Below, piece after piece: positions 55,112 to 64,000 of a stretch of 64,000 nt of DNA (positions are counted from its first letter, which is position 1; every line of letters begins with the position of its first letter). Position numbers and translations under genes: made by a program. Origin of the DNA: Acetobacterium sp. KB-1 (GTDB lineage: Bacteria; Bacillota; Clostridia; Eubacteriales; Eubacteriaceae). The notes under the pieces were generated by a model, which worked only from the letters and a program-made list of their open reading frames with translations, searched no databases and was not told the origin of the DNA. Location: contig NZ_CP030040.1 in assembly GCF_003260995.1 (NCBI RefSeq), positions 2,159,995 through 2,223,994 on the forward strand, in the 5' to 3' direction.

Positions 55112-55801
55112 TTACGCGACTCCCGGAATCATATTAAGCACCATTGCGACCCCATTCTTAATCGACGCTTCCAGGTTTTTCTTGTAATCATCGGTCAAAT
55201 TGGAATCGGCCTTATCCGACATGGAGCGAATCACCAGATAAGGAACCTGGTTTTGCATCGCCACCTGGCCCACTGCCGCACCTTCCATTTCGACACACAA
55301 ACCACCGAATTCTTCCCGCAGTTCTTTTTTAAGCTTATTGGAGTCTACCCCCAAATCTGCAGTCATAATCCGACCCGTCTGGTAGGAAACCTGGAGCGCT
55401 TCGGCGGCGGCCTCAGCTAGCTTGATCAAAGTCGGATCTGCTTTAAAAAAGGTTATATCCATGTTTGGTATTTCACCCCGGGGATGACCAAAGGCCCGGG
55501 CATCCATATCATATTGACAACTATCTTCTGAGATGACGATGTCACCAATTTCCAGATCGGGATGAACCGCACCAGCCACACCCACATGGATAATGGTTGT
55601 TACCTTGAAGAGATCAATCAAAATCTGGGTGCACATAGCAGCATTGACTTTTCCAACTCCGCTTTTAACTGCTACAACTTCTTTTTTGTTGAGTTTTCCC
55701 TTAAAAAAAGTCATCCCTCCGTGGTGGATCTTGATGCTATCTTCCATTGCCGACTTGATGTCACGAACCTCACTGTCCATGGCTGCAATAATACCAATCA
55801 T
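55112..55801 (-). CDS. mtnN: 5'-Methylthioadenosine/S-adenosylhomocysteine nucleosidase
   Basis: A 229-residue enzyme that cleaves adenine from MTA and SAH, removing SAM-reaction by-products. It begins [15 protein letters not shown] with the catalytic Glu near residue 11, has [18 protein letters not shown] and [14 protein letters not shown] (active-site Glu), and ends with the SDKAD aspartate. The frame is open 36 codons further upstream within ispF, but the ATG at 55801, which overlaps the ispF stop as ATGA, is the start. Translation is coupled. Confidence 0.95.
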   Translation of the reverse strand: MIGIIAAMDSEVRDIKSAMEDSIKIHHGGMTFFKGKLNKKEVVAVKSGVGKVNAAMCTQILIDLFKVTTIIHVGVAGAVHPDLEIGDIVISEDSCQYDMDARAFGHPRGEIPNMDITFFKADPTLIKLAEAAAEALQVSYQTGRIMTADLGVDSNKLKKELREEFGGLCVEMEGAAVGQVAMQNQVPYLVIRSMSDKADSNLTDDYKKNLEASIKNGVAMVLNMIPGVA

Positions 55802-56286
55802 CTGCTTATTTCTCCTTTCAAAAGACTCACTACTGCGTTGGCAGCAATTCCCTGCTCGCTCCCGGTAAAGCCCAGGCCTTCTTCGGTCGTGGCTTTTACA
55901 CTGATACAATTCCCAGATAAGCCCAGGGTTCTGCTTATGTTTTCCACCATGCTGTCAATATAAGGTGCCAGCTTTGGCGCCTGGGCGATGATGGTTGAAT
56001 CAATGTTATTGATCCGATACCCTTTTTCGGCCACCAGTTGCCCCACTTTCTCAAGCAGCAATAAACTGTCACTATCTTTATAGGCGCTATCAGTGTCCGG
56101 AAAGTGCTTGCCGAGATCACCCAGCGCCAACGCTCCCAAAAGCGCATCCATAATGGCATGCACAAGCACATCCGCATCTGAATGTCCCAGCAGACCCAAG
56201 GAATGTTTTATTTTTACACCACCTAAAATGAGTGGTCGATTTTTTACTAAACGATGGACGTCATAACCGCTTCCAATCCGTATCAT
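55798..56286 (-). CDS. ispF: 2-C-methyl-D-erythritol 2,4-cyclodiphosphate synthase
   Basis: A 162-residue enzyme of the MEP isoprenoid pathway. The metal ligands appear in SGYDVHRL (Asp9, His11) and [25 protein letters not shown]-type and ERGLGF-like elements are seen as [13 protein letters not shown]. The upstream in-frame codons lack a ribosome binding site, whereas ATG 56286 follows GAGAGGAGCAAG. It heads a minus-strand operon with mtnN, alr and split transketolase. Confidence 0.95.
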   Translation of the reverse strand: MIRIGSGYDVHRLVKNRPLILGGVKIKHSLGLLGHSDADVLVHAIMDALLGALALGDLGKHFPDTDSAYKDSDSLLLLEKVGQLVAEKGYRINNIDSTIIAQAPKLAPYIDSMVENISRTLGLSGNCISVKATTEEGLGFTGSEQGIAANAVVSLLKGEISR

Positions 56287-56642
56287 CTTGCTCCTCTCCA
56301 ACCACCTTTCACAAGTAGATTTAACCATATTTTTAGCCATTTGTACAGGATTATTTCGTTCGCGCATGTTTATATTTAGCTGCTCCGATCCAAAAAAACA
56401 ATTCAGTTGACAACTGATTTTATTTTTACAAATAGAAAAATCATGAAACCTTTTGGAACGTTACTTACGCTTTCTAAGGCTCTAGTCGTTTGCGCTGCTG
56501 TATTCTTAAACCCTGATGATTTGAATTTTCCGGGCGCTTCAATTTACATTAGAATTATAACATAAATAACCAAAAAAAATGCCACCAAATAAATAACTCA
56601 AAAGGTTTTTAAGCTATTTAATCTGGCAGCAAATATCTGTTG
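56287..56642. other. Intergenic region upstream of ispF
   Basis: It contains a small inverted repeat TCAGTTGACAACTGA (56403-56417) and, near its far end, the terminator of the tcdA gene. I see no gene or known RNA in it. Confidence 0.4.
56572..56628 (-). terminator. Probable terminator after tcdA
   Basis: On the minus strand TGCCAGATTAAATA pairs imperfectly with TATTTATTTGGTGGCA and is followed by eight T, 15 bases past the tcdA stop. Confidence 0.55.
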
Positions 56643-57350
56643 TTAATTTTCTTCTATATTTCCATTTCTCAGCAGATCCCGTACCACTTCACCGGCAATC
56701 AGCAGTCCGGCCACCGAGGGAACAAAGGCAATACTGCCCGGCGGGTTTTCTCTGGTTAATGGTTCTTCAGTGGAATAAAGAACCTTTAGGGATTTTACGC
56801 CCCGTTCCCGCAATTCTTTACGCATCACTTTGGCCAGCGGACAAATTGAGGTTTCATAGATATCGGTAATAATAAAACGACTGGCATCCATCTTGTTTCC
56901 GGTTCCCATGCAACTGATAATCGGCACCTTGTTTTGCTGACTTTTGATGACCAGATCAATTTTTGCGGTTACCATATCCACTGCGTCAATGACATAGTCG
57001 TAATCCTGGAGATGAAATTCCGGAGAACTTTCCGGGGTATAGCATCGATGCATGGGATGAACAATGGACAGCGGATTGATGGCAATCAGCCTTCTGGCCA
57101 TCACATCGACTTTTTTCTTGCCGATGGTTTTAACATTGGCCATGATCTGACGATTGAGATTGCTGGACTCGACGATGTCCTTATCGACAATGGTTAAAAA
57201 ACCAACTCCGCTACGAATTAGCGCCTCAGCGACAAATGAGCCAACCCCGCCAACACCAAACAGGATAACGCGTGAGTTTTTTAAACTATCCAAACCAGAT
57301 TGTCCAATTAGTTTCTCAGTTCGATCAAAAATACCTGCTTCTGTTTTCAT
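56643..57350 (-). CDS. tcdA: tRNA threonylcarbamoyladenosine dehydratase (TcdA/CsdL)
   Basis: A 235-residue E1-like (ThiF/MoeB superfamily) enzyme that cyclises the t6A37 modification to ct6A using ATP. The nucleotide-binding loop is VILFGVGGVGSFVAEALIRS (about residues 28-47), with the conserved DIVESSNLNRQI and a late LYSTEEP. It lacks the zinc cysteine pairs and rhodanese of MoeB/ThiF paralogues, which favours TcdA. The start overlaps the end of argS by one base spacing, an apt context for a tRNA enzyme. Confidence 0.9.
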   Translation of the reverse strand: MKTEAGIFDRTEKLIGQSGLDSLKNSRVILFGVGGVGSFVAEALIRSGVGFLTIVDKDIVESSNLNRQIMANVKTIGKKKVDVMARRLIAINPLSIVHPMHRCYTPESSPEFHLQDYDYVIDAVDMVTAKIDLVIKSQQNKVPIISCMGTGNKMDASRFIITDIYETSICPLAKVMRKELRERGVKSLKVLYSTEEPLTRENPPGSIAFVPSVAGLLIAGEVVRDLLRNGNIEEN

Positions 57351-57351
57351 T

Positions 57352-59028
57352 TTACATTCTTTCTGGAGCAGATACGCCCAAAATACTCAGAGCATTTTGA
57401 ATCACCTGCTTAGTTGCTTCAATCAGTGCAACGCGAGCTTTCATCAAGGCCTTGTCGGAAACCCGGACATGGCAGGCATTATAAAAACTGTGGAATGCCG
57501 CCGCCAAATCGATGGCATATCGGGTAATTCGGCTGGGGTCCAATTTATCTTCGGCCGTCACAATTTCATCTGGGAAATTTGAAAGGATTTCCATCAGGTT
57601 TAATTCTTCTTTTGCGATCAGTCGACCGTAATCCAGGGGAATCGTATTATCCAATTCTTCTTTCATCTGACGGATGATGCTGCAAATTCGGGCGTGGGCA
57701 TACTGCACATAAAACACTGGATTATCATTAGATTGCTCAATGGCCAGATCCAAATCAAAGTCAAAATGACTGTCTGGCGAGCGCAGATTAAAGAAGAAGC
57801 GGGTGGCATCGACGCCTACTTCGTCGATGAGATCCGTCAGTGCAATGGCTTTTCCCTGACGCTTAGACATTCTTGCCACTTCGCCATTACGGAGCAGTCG
57901 CACCAGTTGCATGATGACCACATCAAAATTAGCGGCATCAATACCGACCGCCGATAATGCCCCTTTAAGCCGGGCCACATGGCCGTGGTGATCGGCGCCC
58001 CAGACGTTAATGCAGCGATTGAAGCCCCGGTTAATAAACTTATCCATATGGTAGGCAATATCGGCCATAAAATAGGTGGGCAGTCCGTTGGCGCGGATTA
58101 AAACATCGTCCTTATCAGAACCGAATTCGGTGGCCTTGAACCATAAGGCACCTTCCTGTTCGTAGGTAAATCCGCCTTTTCCCAACAGCTCAATCGTCTT
58201 CTCAATAGCACCGCTGTCATAAAGGCTTTGTTCTGAAAACCAGACATCATAGTGGATCCCATAGGCTTCCAGATCACTTCGCATTTGGGTAAGATTTTTA
58301 TTTAGTGCATAATCAATCAATATCGGTTTACGTTCTTCCGGGGTCATGGTTCGGTGAACATCACCATTTACTTCAATAAAAACTTTCATATGTTCGGTAA
58401 TGTCTTCACCCTGATAACCATCCTCAGGAAAGGGGAACTCTTCGCCCATTAATTGTCGGTAACGGGCATCCAGGGAATCGCCAAATTTGACAATCTGGTT
58501 TCCAGCGTCATTAATATAGAATTCCCGGGTAACAGAATAGCCAGTCCAGTCGGCCACCGCCGCTAAAATATCGCCAATGGCCCCACCTCGGGCGTTTCCC
58601 ATATGCATTGGTCCGGTGGGATTGGCTGAAATAAACTCCAGATTGAATTTTTTCCCGGCATTTTTCTGACTCCGGCCATAATCCGCTTTCAACTCGGCTA
58701 CCTCTGCTAAAACCGCATACTGCCAGTAGGGTTTTAGTTTAAAGTTAATAAAACCCGGCCCGGCTATTTCAATTGACTCAACATAAGAGTCTGCAATTTT
58801 CATATTGGCCACCAGGGTTTCAGCAATAAAACGCGGGGCTTTCTTCGTCTGTTTGGGAAGCTGCATGGCGATATTGGTGGAATAATCACCATGGTCTTTT
58901 TCTCTGGGCATTTCCAGAAAAAGATCCGGTTTGATTTCTATCGCCAATGCTCCCGATTCAATTGTTTGATTAAGGGCTTCTCCGATGATCTTTTTAAGTT
59001 GTTCGGTGATCTTTTCGCGTATGTACAT
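57352..59028 (-). CDS. argS: Arginyl-tRNA synthetase
   Basis: A 558-residue class I synthetase. The HIGH signature appears as GPMHMGNARGG (about residues 130-140); the KMSKS-like loop is MSKRQGKAI (about 385-393); the N-terminal Add-1 domain precedes it and the C-terminal DALR anticodon domain begins near 440. Ribosome binding site GAGAGGAAATTAAGG. It follows the DUF1934 gene, as in the Bacillus ywiB-argS order. Confidence 0.97.
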   Translation of the reverse strand: MYIREKITEQLKKIIGEALNQTIESGALAIEIKPDLFLEMPREKDHGDYSTNIAMQLPKQTKKAPRFIAETLVANMKIADSYVESIEIAGPGFINFKLKPYWQYAVLAEVAELKADYGRSQKNAGKKFNLEFISANPTGPMHMGNARGGAIGDILAAVADWTGYSVTREFYINDAGNQIVKFGDSLDARYRQLMGEEFPFPEDGYQGEDITEHMKVFIEVNGDVHRTMTPEERKPILIDYALNKNLTQMRSDLEAYGIHYDVWFSEQSLYDSGAIEKTIELLGKGGFTYEQEGALWFKATEFGSDKDDVLIRANGLPTYFMADIAYHMDKFINRGFNRCINVWGADHHGHVARLKGALSAVGIDAANFDVVIMQLVRLLRNGEVARMSKRQGKAIALTDLIDEVGVDATRFFFNLRSPDSHFDFDLDLAIEQSNDNPVFYVQYAHARICSIIRQMKEELDNTIPLDYGRLIAKEELNLMEILSNFPDEIVTAEDKLDPSRITRYAIDLAAAFHSFYNACHVRVSDKALMKARVALIEATKQVIQNALSILGVSAPERM

Positions 59029-59118
59029 CCTTAATTTCCTCTCACTCTTTTTATTTATGTTTAGATTATATTCAGATCATTGCGCATTTTTGTCATTCCC
59101 GCTCAAGTGAAATTTAAA

Positions 59119-59143
59119 GGAGAAGCGCTCTTGGCGCTTCTCC
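59119..59143 (-). terminator. Hairpin after the DUF1934 gene
   Basis: GGAGAAGCGC and GCGCTTCTCC form a perfect 10-base stem, 25 bases past the DUF1934 stop, followed on the minus strand by TTTAAATTT. It may attenuate transcription before argS rather than end it. Confidence 0.5.
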
Positions 59144-59167
59144 AGTGATTGACATTGCTGCCATTTT

Positions 59168-59599
59168 CTATTGGGTAATTTTTATATTCAGGATATTTTG
59201 AGAATTTGTAACGCCTTCAATTTCGATGTTATAGTCGATCGAGACCTTGGTCGGCTCTTCATCCTCATTATAGTTTACAAATACATCCTTGGTTAAAATC
59301 CCCATGGTCACATCCCCGTAAGGGGTAGAATACCAGGTCAGGTTTCTCTTTCCACGTTCAAACTCCATAATCGAGTTGGTTGTTCCCAAACGAATGACTG
59401 ACACTTTTTGTGCATCAACACAGACGGTGGTGATTGTTCCTTCCATACCGGAAACTTCCGATTCATTATACGTGACGCAGGATCGATTGGCTTCTTTATA
59501 TAAGTCTCCTTCGGTCAGGAACTCGAGGCTATCCTTTTCATCTTCATCTTTGACGGTTCCCGAAATGGATAACCATACTTTTTTTCTTTCTTCAGTCAT
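59168..59599 (-). CDS. DUF1934 (YwiB-like) beta-barrel protein
   Basis: A 143-residue protein of the DUF1934 family, a lipocalin-like small barrel. Seen: VWLSISGTVKDEDEKDSLEF at the start, GMEGTITTVCVDAQKVSVIR in the middle and VSIDYNIEIEGVTNSQNILN near the end. The function is unknown. It lies upstream of argS in the same direction, 139 bases apart, a conserved neighbourhood in Firmicutes. Ribosome binding site AGGAGGAGACCA. Confidence 0.85.
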   Translation of the reverse strand: MTEERKKVWLSISGTVKDEDEKDSLEFLTEGDLYKEANRSCVTYNESEVSGMEGTITTVCVDAQKVSVIRLGTTNSIMEFERGKRNLTWYSTPYGDVTMGILTKDVFVNYNEDEEPTKVSIDYNIEIEGVTNSQNILNIKITQ

Positions 59600-59719
59600 T
59601 GGTCTCCTCCTAGAGGTATAATTTCTTCCACTATTAAACCATTGATGGGTTCTTTTATCAAGAAAAATTATCCTCTTAAGTTTTTATTAGGATTACGCAT
59701 CATAAAGAAACCGGACGAC

Positions 59720-60772
59720 TTAGCTTACAGTAGTGCGTTTCCGCTTTGCTGACGCAATAATCAGGTCTACAAGTTCTATATACCCAATTCCGGTGGCTTC
59801 CCACATTTTTGGGTACATACTGATATTTGTAAATCCTGGCAGCGTGTTGACTTCATTAATTAAAATGCGCTCATCTTCGGTAACAAAGAAATCCACCCGG
59901 GTTAACCCAGAGCCTTCAATGGCTTCAAACGCTTTGATCGCATAATCCCTCACCTTTTGTGTGATTTCCGGAGATAGATCTGCCGGTATGACCACCTTGG
60001 AGTCTTCTGTGGCTGAGTATTTGGCCTCATAATCATAAAACTCTTTAGAAGGGATAACCTCCCCGGGAATCGAGGCCCGAATAGCGTCGCCAACTTCAAG
60101 GACCGCACATTCAATTTCTCTCCCTTTGACAAAGTCTTCCAAAATCAGTTTATTATCATAAACAAAGGCTTCTTTAATCGCAGCGACGAGTTCAGTTCGG
60201 TCGTGGGCTTTGGTGATGCCAACGCTGGAGCCCATGTTCGCTGGCTTAACAAAAATAGGATACCCCAATGCCTTTTCAATCTCTGCAATTTTCGCATCGG
60301 GATCGCACTTCCAGTCATTTTCCCGGAAATAAATGTACTTCCCGGTGGGGATTCCCACACTTTGAAACATAATCTTAGAAAAAACTTTATCCATTCCCAC
60401 TGCTGAGCTTAGCACACCACACCCGACATAGGGTTTATTCAGCATTTCAAAAACCCCTTGAATCGTCCCATCTTCGCCCATCGGACCGTGAAGAACCGGA
60501 AAAAAAACGTCAATCTTGGATATTTCCGGATGGTCAAAGATTGAAAAGTCTGCGGTAAGGTTTTTCTGATCCTGTTCCCATGAACCATCTTTAATCTTCT
60601 CGGCATCGCCAGCATATAAAAACCATTTCCCCTGTTTTGAGATCCCGATGGTGACAATATTATACTTATCCCGATCGATGACACCCAAAACATTGTATGC
60701 AGAAACCCTTGAAACCTCATGCTCGCCCGACTGTCCTCCAAAAACCACTCCAATGTTGAGTTTGTTTTTCAT
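59720..60772 (-). CDS. ddl: D-alanine--D-alanine ligase
   Basis: A 350-residue ATP-grasp enzyme that joins two D-alanines for peptidoglycan. N-terminal IGVVFGGQSGEHEVSRVSA is the family signature; VKPANMGSSVGITKA binds ATP, and INEVNTLPGFTNISMYPKMW is the C-terminal catalytic segment. The upstream GTG at 60784 belongs to the ribosome binding site GTGAGGAATAGT, so the ATG at 60772 is used. Within NTLPGFT the Tyr/Phe that governs D-Ala versus D-Lac cannot be fixed by eye. It works with alr at 53922. Confidence 0.96.
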   Translation of the reverse strand: MKNKLNIGVVFGGQSGEHEVSRVSAYNVLGVIDRDKYNIVTIGISKQGKWFLYAGDAEKIKDGSWEQDQKNLTADFSIFDHPEISKIDVFFPVLHGPMGEDGTIQGVFEMLNKPYVGCGVLSSAVGMDKVFSKIMFQSVGIPTGKYIYFRENDWKCDPDAKIAEIEKALGYPIFVKPANMGSSVGITKAHDRTELVAAIKEAFVYDNKLILEDFVKGREIECAVLEVGDAIRASIPGEVIPSKEFYDYEAKYSATEDSKVVIPADLSPEITQKVRDYAIKAFEAIEGSGLTRVDFFVTEDERILINEVNTLPGFTNISMYPKMWEATGIGYIELVDLIIASAKRKRTTVS

Positions 60773-60870
60773 ACTATTCCTCACTTTTCTTTTGAGATCG
60801 CCTTGTTATGATTTTGTAAAACCGATAACAAACTGACGCCGGCTTTGCCAATTGCTTCGCAAAGGCCTAA

Positions 60871-61362
60871 TTATTTCAAACACTCCAAAAAATCATCTTC
60901 GGTGATGACGCGAATGCCGTTTTCTTTTAATAAGGCTACGGCGATACCGTCCCCAGCAACCAAATTTCCACTAAAGGTTCCATTATAAATTTCCCCACAA
61001 CCACAGGACGGACTTCTGCTTTTCATAATTGCAATTTTTGCCCCGGATGTCCGGGCAGTATCCAGGCTTCGCTGGGCCCCCAGACGAAATCCTTCGGTTA
61101 CGTCAACTTCTTTATTATTATACACTTTCCGTTCTCCATTGACTATGACTATTTCAGCCGGATCTCGGGGAATCGGCATTGATGCCAGCACTTCCGGACA
61201 AATTGGAATCGCCTGTCCCTGAAGAAAAAGTTGTCGCAGCTCATCCACCGGATGGGCCTTTCCTTCATAGTTTATCTTCATTCCCAATAAACAACTGGAT
61301 ACTAAAATCTTCTTTTTCTTTTCCAAAGCTTCTTTTAAACAAGTAAAATCTTTTTGATTCAT
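60871..61362 (-). CDS. DUF523 (YbbK-like) protein
   Basis: A 163-residue protein. The family signature ILVSSCLLGMKINYEGKAHP lies near residues 18-37, with CPEVLASMPIPRDPAEIV and the cysteine-rich KSRSPSCGCGEIYNGTFSGN later. The conserved cysteines suggest a metal or Fe-S site; function is unknown (the 2-thiouracil desulfurase TudS belongs to this family). The ATG at 61362 follows GAGGGAAAAA. It is the last gene of an operon with the hexapeptide-repeat protein and RsmF-like methyltransferase. Confidence 0.85.
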   Translation of the reverse strand: MNQKDFTCLKEALEKKKKILVSSCLLGMKINYEGKAHPVDELRQLFLQGQAIPICPEVLASMPIPRDPAEIVIVNGERKVYNNKEVDVTEGFRLGAQRSLDTARTSGAKIAIMKSRSPSCGCGEIYNGTFSGNLVAGDGIAVALLKENGIRVITEDDFLECLK

Positions 61363-61370
61363 TTTTTCCC

Positions 61371-61775
61371 TCACTCATCGTTTTTATCATTTAAACTGTC
61401 TTCCCGGTAAATCCAGGCACCCCGTTTAAAAACCATTTTATAAATCATATCTTTTAAGACGATTTCACCAATTTTTATGACCGAATCAGGTCCAACGCTT
61501 ACCCCATTGGTAATCCGGGCACCAATCCCAATTTTGGTATTTTTACTGAGCGTTACCGCCTTACCGATTATCACACCGGGCTCCAATACACACTTGTTTT
61601 CAATCCTGCTGTCTGACTCGATGATTACGCCGGTGCCAATCTGGCAATCTTCACCAATAACTACACCCGCTCCGATGATTGCCCCGGCACCAATGATGGT
61701 TCGACTTCCAATCAGGGCATCGTTAGAAATTACCGCACTGGGGTGAATCTGCTTTTTATTCGCCTGGTTACCCAT
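61371..61775 (-). CDS. Hexapeptide-repeat (left-handed beta-helix) protein
   Basis: A 134-residue protein made largely of [LIV]-G-x4 hexapeptide turns (IGAGAIIGAGVVIGEDCQIG, VIIESDSRIE), typical of LbH-fold proteins such as acyltransferases or carbonic-anhydrase-like enzymes. It has no clear catalytic histidine or acyltransferase C-terminus, so it may be structural or a partial enzyme. It lies 11 bases after the RsmF-like gene. Ribosome binding site GGAGAACAACGG. Confidence 0.8.
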   Translation of the reverse strand: MGNQANKKQIHPSAVISNDALIGSRTIIGAGAIIGAGVVIGEDCQIGTGVIIESDSRIENKCVLEPGVIIGKAVTLSKNTKIGIGARITNGVSVGPDSVIKIGEIVLKDMIYKMVFKRGAWIYREDSLNDKNDE

Positions 61776-61786
61776 CCGTTGTTCTC

Positions 61787-63187
61787 CTATTTTTTCCTGA
61801 TTCTTAGCCCCTTGGGATAGTGATTTTTAATCAAACCCTCACTGGCTTTTCCAAATCCCAACGAATAGCCCTCATAGCCAACCAAAACCCAGCCTTTGGT
61901 TGCTTCCAGGTTTAATGCCTCACCCTTTAGATACTGATAAGCCAGCTCTTCATCGGTTAAGTCGCAGACATTTTTAGCCTGCGACAACTTAAGCGCCATT
62001 GCCAGTGCATAGCCAGGTTCAAAGCGATTCTTTTTAAAGGTTCCCAGATGAAGACCAGTCCGCAAGAGTTTTAAATTGGCAATCCGCTCCAGCACCACCC
62101 CCTCCGGGATGGCATAGAGATGTTCACCCAGCAGATAAAGACGGTCTTCGAATGCTTTAGAAAATTCCGCTGCCAGATTATTTTTGGCAAAATCGTTATA
62201 GTCTTGTAGCTCGATGCGGGTGGCCTTTTTCAACCGTGATTTAGCGTATCCCGGTTTAATCTCAATGGTATCAGTAACGACGGTTGATTTTATCAGTTTG
62301 GCAATAAAATGTCCTTCGCCTTTAACCGTCATCGGCATAATCCGTAGTGTTTTAGCGATCTCCTGCTGCTGCTTGTGGGTCCATTCGACCCGGCCATGAT
62401 CGATAATCCCGGGTAACTCGATGGTTTCCAGGGTGTAGGGGTATTTCTCAATAAAAGCTTCAATCATCTGTTCATTTTCTTCCGGCGAAAAGGTACAGGT
62501 TGAATAGACCAGCACCCCGCCGGGTTTTAACAGCCGATGGGCACTTTCTAATATTTTTTCCTGCTTACCCATACAGCGGTCAACCCGTTCCAGACTCCAA
62601 TCGGCCAGAGCTCCCGGGTCTTTACGAAACATGCCCTCGCCGGAGCAGGGCGCATCGACTAGAATCTTATCAAAGCTTTGATAAAAAGAGTCCACCAATC
62701 GCTCGGGAAATTCATTGGTGACAATGGCGTTGGTTAACCCCATCCGTTCGATATTAGTGGACAGGATTCCAGCCCGGGTATTAACCAGCTCATTGGCAAC
62801 TAACACCCCCGTACCCTGAAGCCGGGCACCAATTTGGGTGGACTTACCGCCTGGGGCCGCACAGAGATCAAGCACCCAATCCCCGGGTTTCGGATCAAGT
62901 ACTTCAACTGCCGCCATTGCCGTCGGTTCCTGGACATAATAGAGCCCGGCGTAATAGTGGGGATTTTTACCCGGCCGCACCGTATGATCAATATAAAATC
63001 CTTCTCTGCACCAGTTCACACCCTGGGTTTTAAAGGGTAATTTATTGGCTAATTCCTCAGGTTCCAGCTTTAGGGTATTGGTTCGGATGCCTTTGCTTTC
63101 GGGTTGATCATAAGAATCCAGCAGGCTCTCATAGGCTTCACCCATCAGATTTTTCATTTTTTCTTTAAACGCTTCAGGTAGTTCCAT
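61787..63187 (-). CDS. RsmF-like rRNA (cytosine-C5) methyltransferase
   Basis: About 466 residues. The NOL1/NOP2/Sun catalytic domain has SAM loop DLCAAPGGKSTQIGARL (about residues 107-123), and the two cysteines of the m5C mechanism in DAPCSGEGMFRKDP and VYSTCTFSPEENE. A C-terminal RsmF-type region (about 300-466) follows. It methylates 16S or 23S rRNA cytosine; the exact site cannot be read here. The frame also opens at ATG 63199 but its spacing to AGGA is poor; 63187 is preferred. Confidence 0.88.
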   Translation of the reverse strand: MELPEAFKEKMKNLMGEAYESLLDSYDQPESKGIRTNTLKLEPEELANKLPFKTQGVNWCREGFYIDHTVRPGKNPHYYAGLYYVQEPTAMAAVEVLDPKPGDWVLDLCAAPGGKSTQIGARLQGTGVLVANELVNTRAGILSTNIERMGLTNAIVTNEFPERLVDSFYQSFDKILVDAPCSGEGMFRKDPGALADWSLERVDRCMGKQEKILESAHRLLKPGGVLVYSTCTFSPEENEQMIEAFIEKYPYTLETIELPGIIDHGRVEWTHKQQQEIAKTLRIMPMTVKGEGHFIAKLIKSTVVTDTIEIKPGYAKSRLKKATRIELQDYNDFAKNNLAAEFSKAFEDRLYLLGEHLYAIPEGVVLERIANLKLLRTGLHLGTFKKNRFEPGYALAMALKLSQAKNVCDLTDEELAYQYLKGEALNLEATKGWVLVGYEGYSLGFGKASEGLIKNHYPKGLRIRKK

Positions 63188-63321
63188 GATGATCCCCATT
63201 TTCCTGCAAATTTTTCTGCAAAGCCATCTCTGACCCTGCGCCGATTGTTAACAATACTTATTTCATTATACGTAAAGCCCCTGTTAATTACAATAAATTT
63301 GTCAAAAAACGCCGAAATAGA

Positions 63322-63347
63322 AACACCAGCGCAAGCGCTGGTGTTTT
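63322..63347 (-). terminator. Hairpin terminator between the PIN/TRAM and RsmF-like genes
   Basis: ACACCAGCGC and GCGCTGGTGT form a perfect stem 28 bases past the PIN/TRAM stop; the T-rich flank is better on the plus strand, so polarity is uncertain. Confidence 0.65.
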
Positions 63348-63374
63348 TGTCGAGAACTTATAATTGCTGGTTCG

Positions 63375-64000
63375 TTATTTCTTTGGTTTTGCAAAAATCA
63401 TCCGTCCAGCTGCTGTTTGCAGAATACTGGTAACAATAACCGTGGTGGTGGTTCCGATATATTTTTTGCCATTTTCAACAACAATCATGGTTCCATCATC
63501 CAGATAGGCAACGGCCTGGCCGTTTTCTTTTCCGCCTTTTACCAGCAGAACTTTCATTTCTTCACCCGGCAGAACAATTGGTTTCACGGCGTTGGCCAAC
63601 TCGTTAATATTGAGCACGTCCACCCCTTGAACCGTGGCAACCTTGTTAAGATTATAATCGTTGGTTAAAATCTTACCTTTGGTTGATTTTCCCAGTTTTA
63701 CCAATTTTGAATCCACCTCATGGGTATCTTCAAAATCTTCTTCCGTAATTTGCACTTCAATGTCCAGATCAGTCTGAATTTTATTTAAAATATCCAAACC
63801 GCGACGACCCCGATTCCGCTTTAATTCATCGGCTGAGTCCGAAATCAACTGGAGTTCATTCAGCACAAATACCGGAATCACTAAGGGACCTTCAATAAAA
63901 CCTGTTTTACAGATATCAAAAATCCGTCCATCAATGATCACGCTGGTATCGAGTAGCTTGGGAATGGCCGCGCCCTTCTTTTTGGTGGGTCGCTTTTGAC
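63375..64000 (-). CDS. PIN/TRAM-domain protein (YacL-like), partial at its start
   Basis: The reading frame runs off the window at 64000; 208 residues are visible. It opens with [20 protein letters not shown], the PIN nuclease start with its conserved aspartate, continues through the PIN acidic positions (residues corresponding to [21 protein letters not shown]) and ends with a TRAM domain ([40 protein letters not shown]). YacL-like proteins have four N-terminal membrane helices, which would lie upstream, outside the window. Confidence 0.9.
   Translation of the reverse strand, partial: QKRPTKKKGAAIPKLLDTSVIIDGRIFDICKTGFIEGPLVIPVFVLNELQLISDSADELKRNRGRRGLDILNKIQTDLDIEVQITEEDFEDTHEVDSKLVKLGKSTKGKILTNDYNLNKVATVQGVDVLNINELANAVKPIVLPGEEMKVLLVKGGKENGQAVAYLDDGTMIVVENGKKYIGTTTTVIVTSILQTAAGRMIFAKPKK

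Noticed and set aside
1-64000. Transfer RNA genes, CRISPR arrays and insertion sequences
   Set aside because: No clover-leaf tRNA, no spaced direct repeats and no transposase were seen on either strand.

Overview
The window looks like a chromosomal segment of an anaerobic, low-to-moderate-GC Firmicute, most plausibly a Clostridia-class acetogen of the Acetobacterium/Eubacterium type. The grounds are a glycine cleavage/serine operon under a tandem glycine riboswitch, a leucine T-box, a cobalamin riboswitch on a stand-alone MetH-reactivation-like protein, a ChW-repeat surface protein, an encapsulin/ferritin pair and AGGAGG-type ribosome binding sites throughout. The genus is inferred; no rRNA or tRNA gene is present to anchor it. 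I see no insertion sequence, prophage or CRISPR array.

Layout. 1-7.4 kb: a Fur/PerR-boxed cytochrome b561-b5 gene broken by three frameshifts, mutM, a universal stress protein, an ArsB/NhaD-type permease, and a three-gene metal-handling cluster (COG0523 GTPase, a GTPase-permease fusion, a TIGR03943 protein). 7.4-12.8 kb: a MarR-controlled MFS efflux pump, a PAS/HAMP methyl-accepting chemotaxis protein and a DUF3786 protein. 12.8-19.8 kb: a CprABC-RK-like lantibiotic-immunity ABC transporter with its two-component system, a DUF2254 membrane protein and an MscS channel. 19.9-32.2 kb: nitrogen and one-carbon amino acid metabolism, with gdhA opposite an Lrp regulator, leuA behind a T-box leader, and the operon gcvH - gcvT/glyA fusion - gcvPA - gcvPB - sdaAB - sdaAA behind a glycine riboswitch. 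Together these interconvert glycine, serine, ammonia, pyruvate and methylene-THF, the last being an intermediate shared with the Wood-Ljungdahl pathway.

32.3-45.5 kb: a TetR-controlled FtsX/MacB-type ABC exporter with matching operators on both sides of tetR, a 1467-residue secreted ChW/YDG repeat protein, a WYL regulator with two GyrI-like proteins, a B12-riboswitch-controlled MetH activation-like protein, and an encapsulated-ferritin/encapsulin pair behind a PerR-like box. 45.6-52 kb: a MoxR AAA+/VWA pair resembling NorQ/NorD, a solitary helical-repeat protein, a methyltransferase-DUF2284 fusion, a 118-nt inverted-repeat element, and a Frm2-type nitroreductase. 52.1-64 kb: compact minus-strand housekeeping operons, namely ispF-mtnN-alr-split transketolase; ywiB-like-argS-tcdA; ddl; an rsmF-like gene with a hexapeptide-repeat gene and a DUF523 gene; and a PIN/TRAM protein running off the window end.

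The observations most worth following are the duplicated antiterminator/terminator module in the leuA T-box leader, the GcvT-GlyA fusion, the methyltransferase-DUF2284 fusion, the GTPase-permease fusion with its palindromic upstream site, the B12-controlled reactivase-like protein, and the structured inverted repeat at 51.2-51.4 kb.
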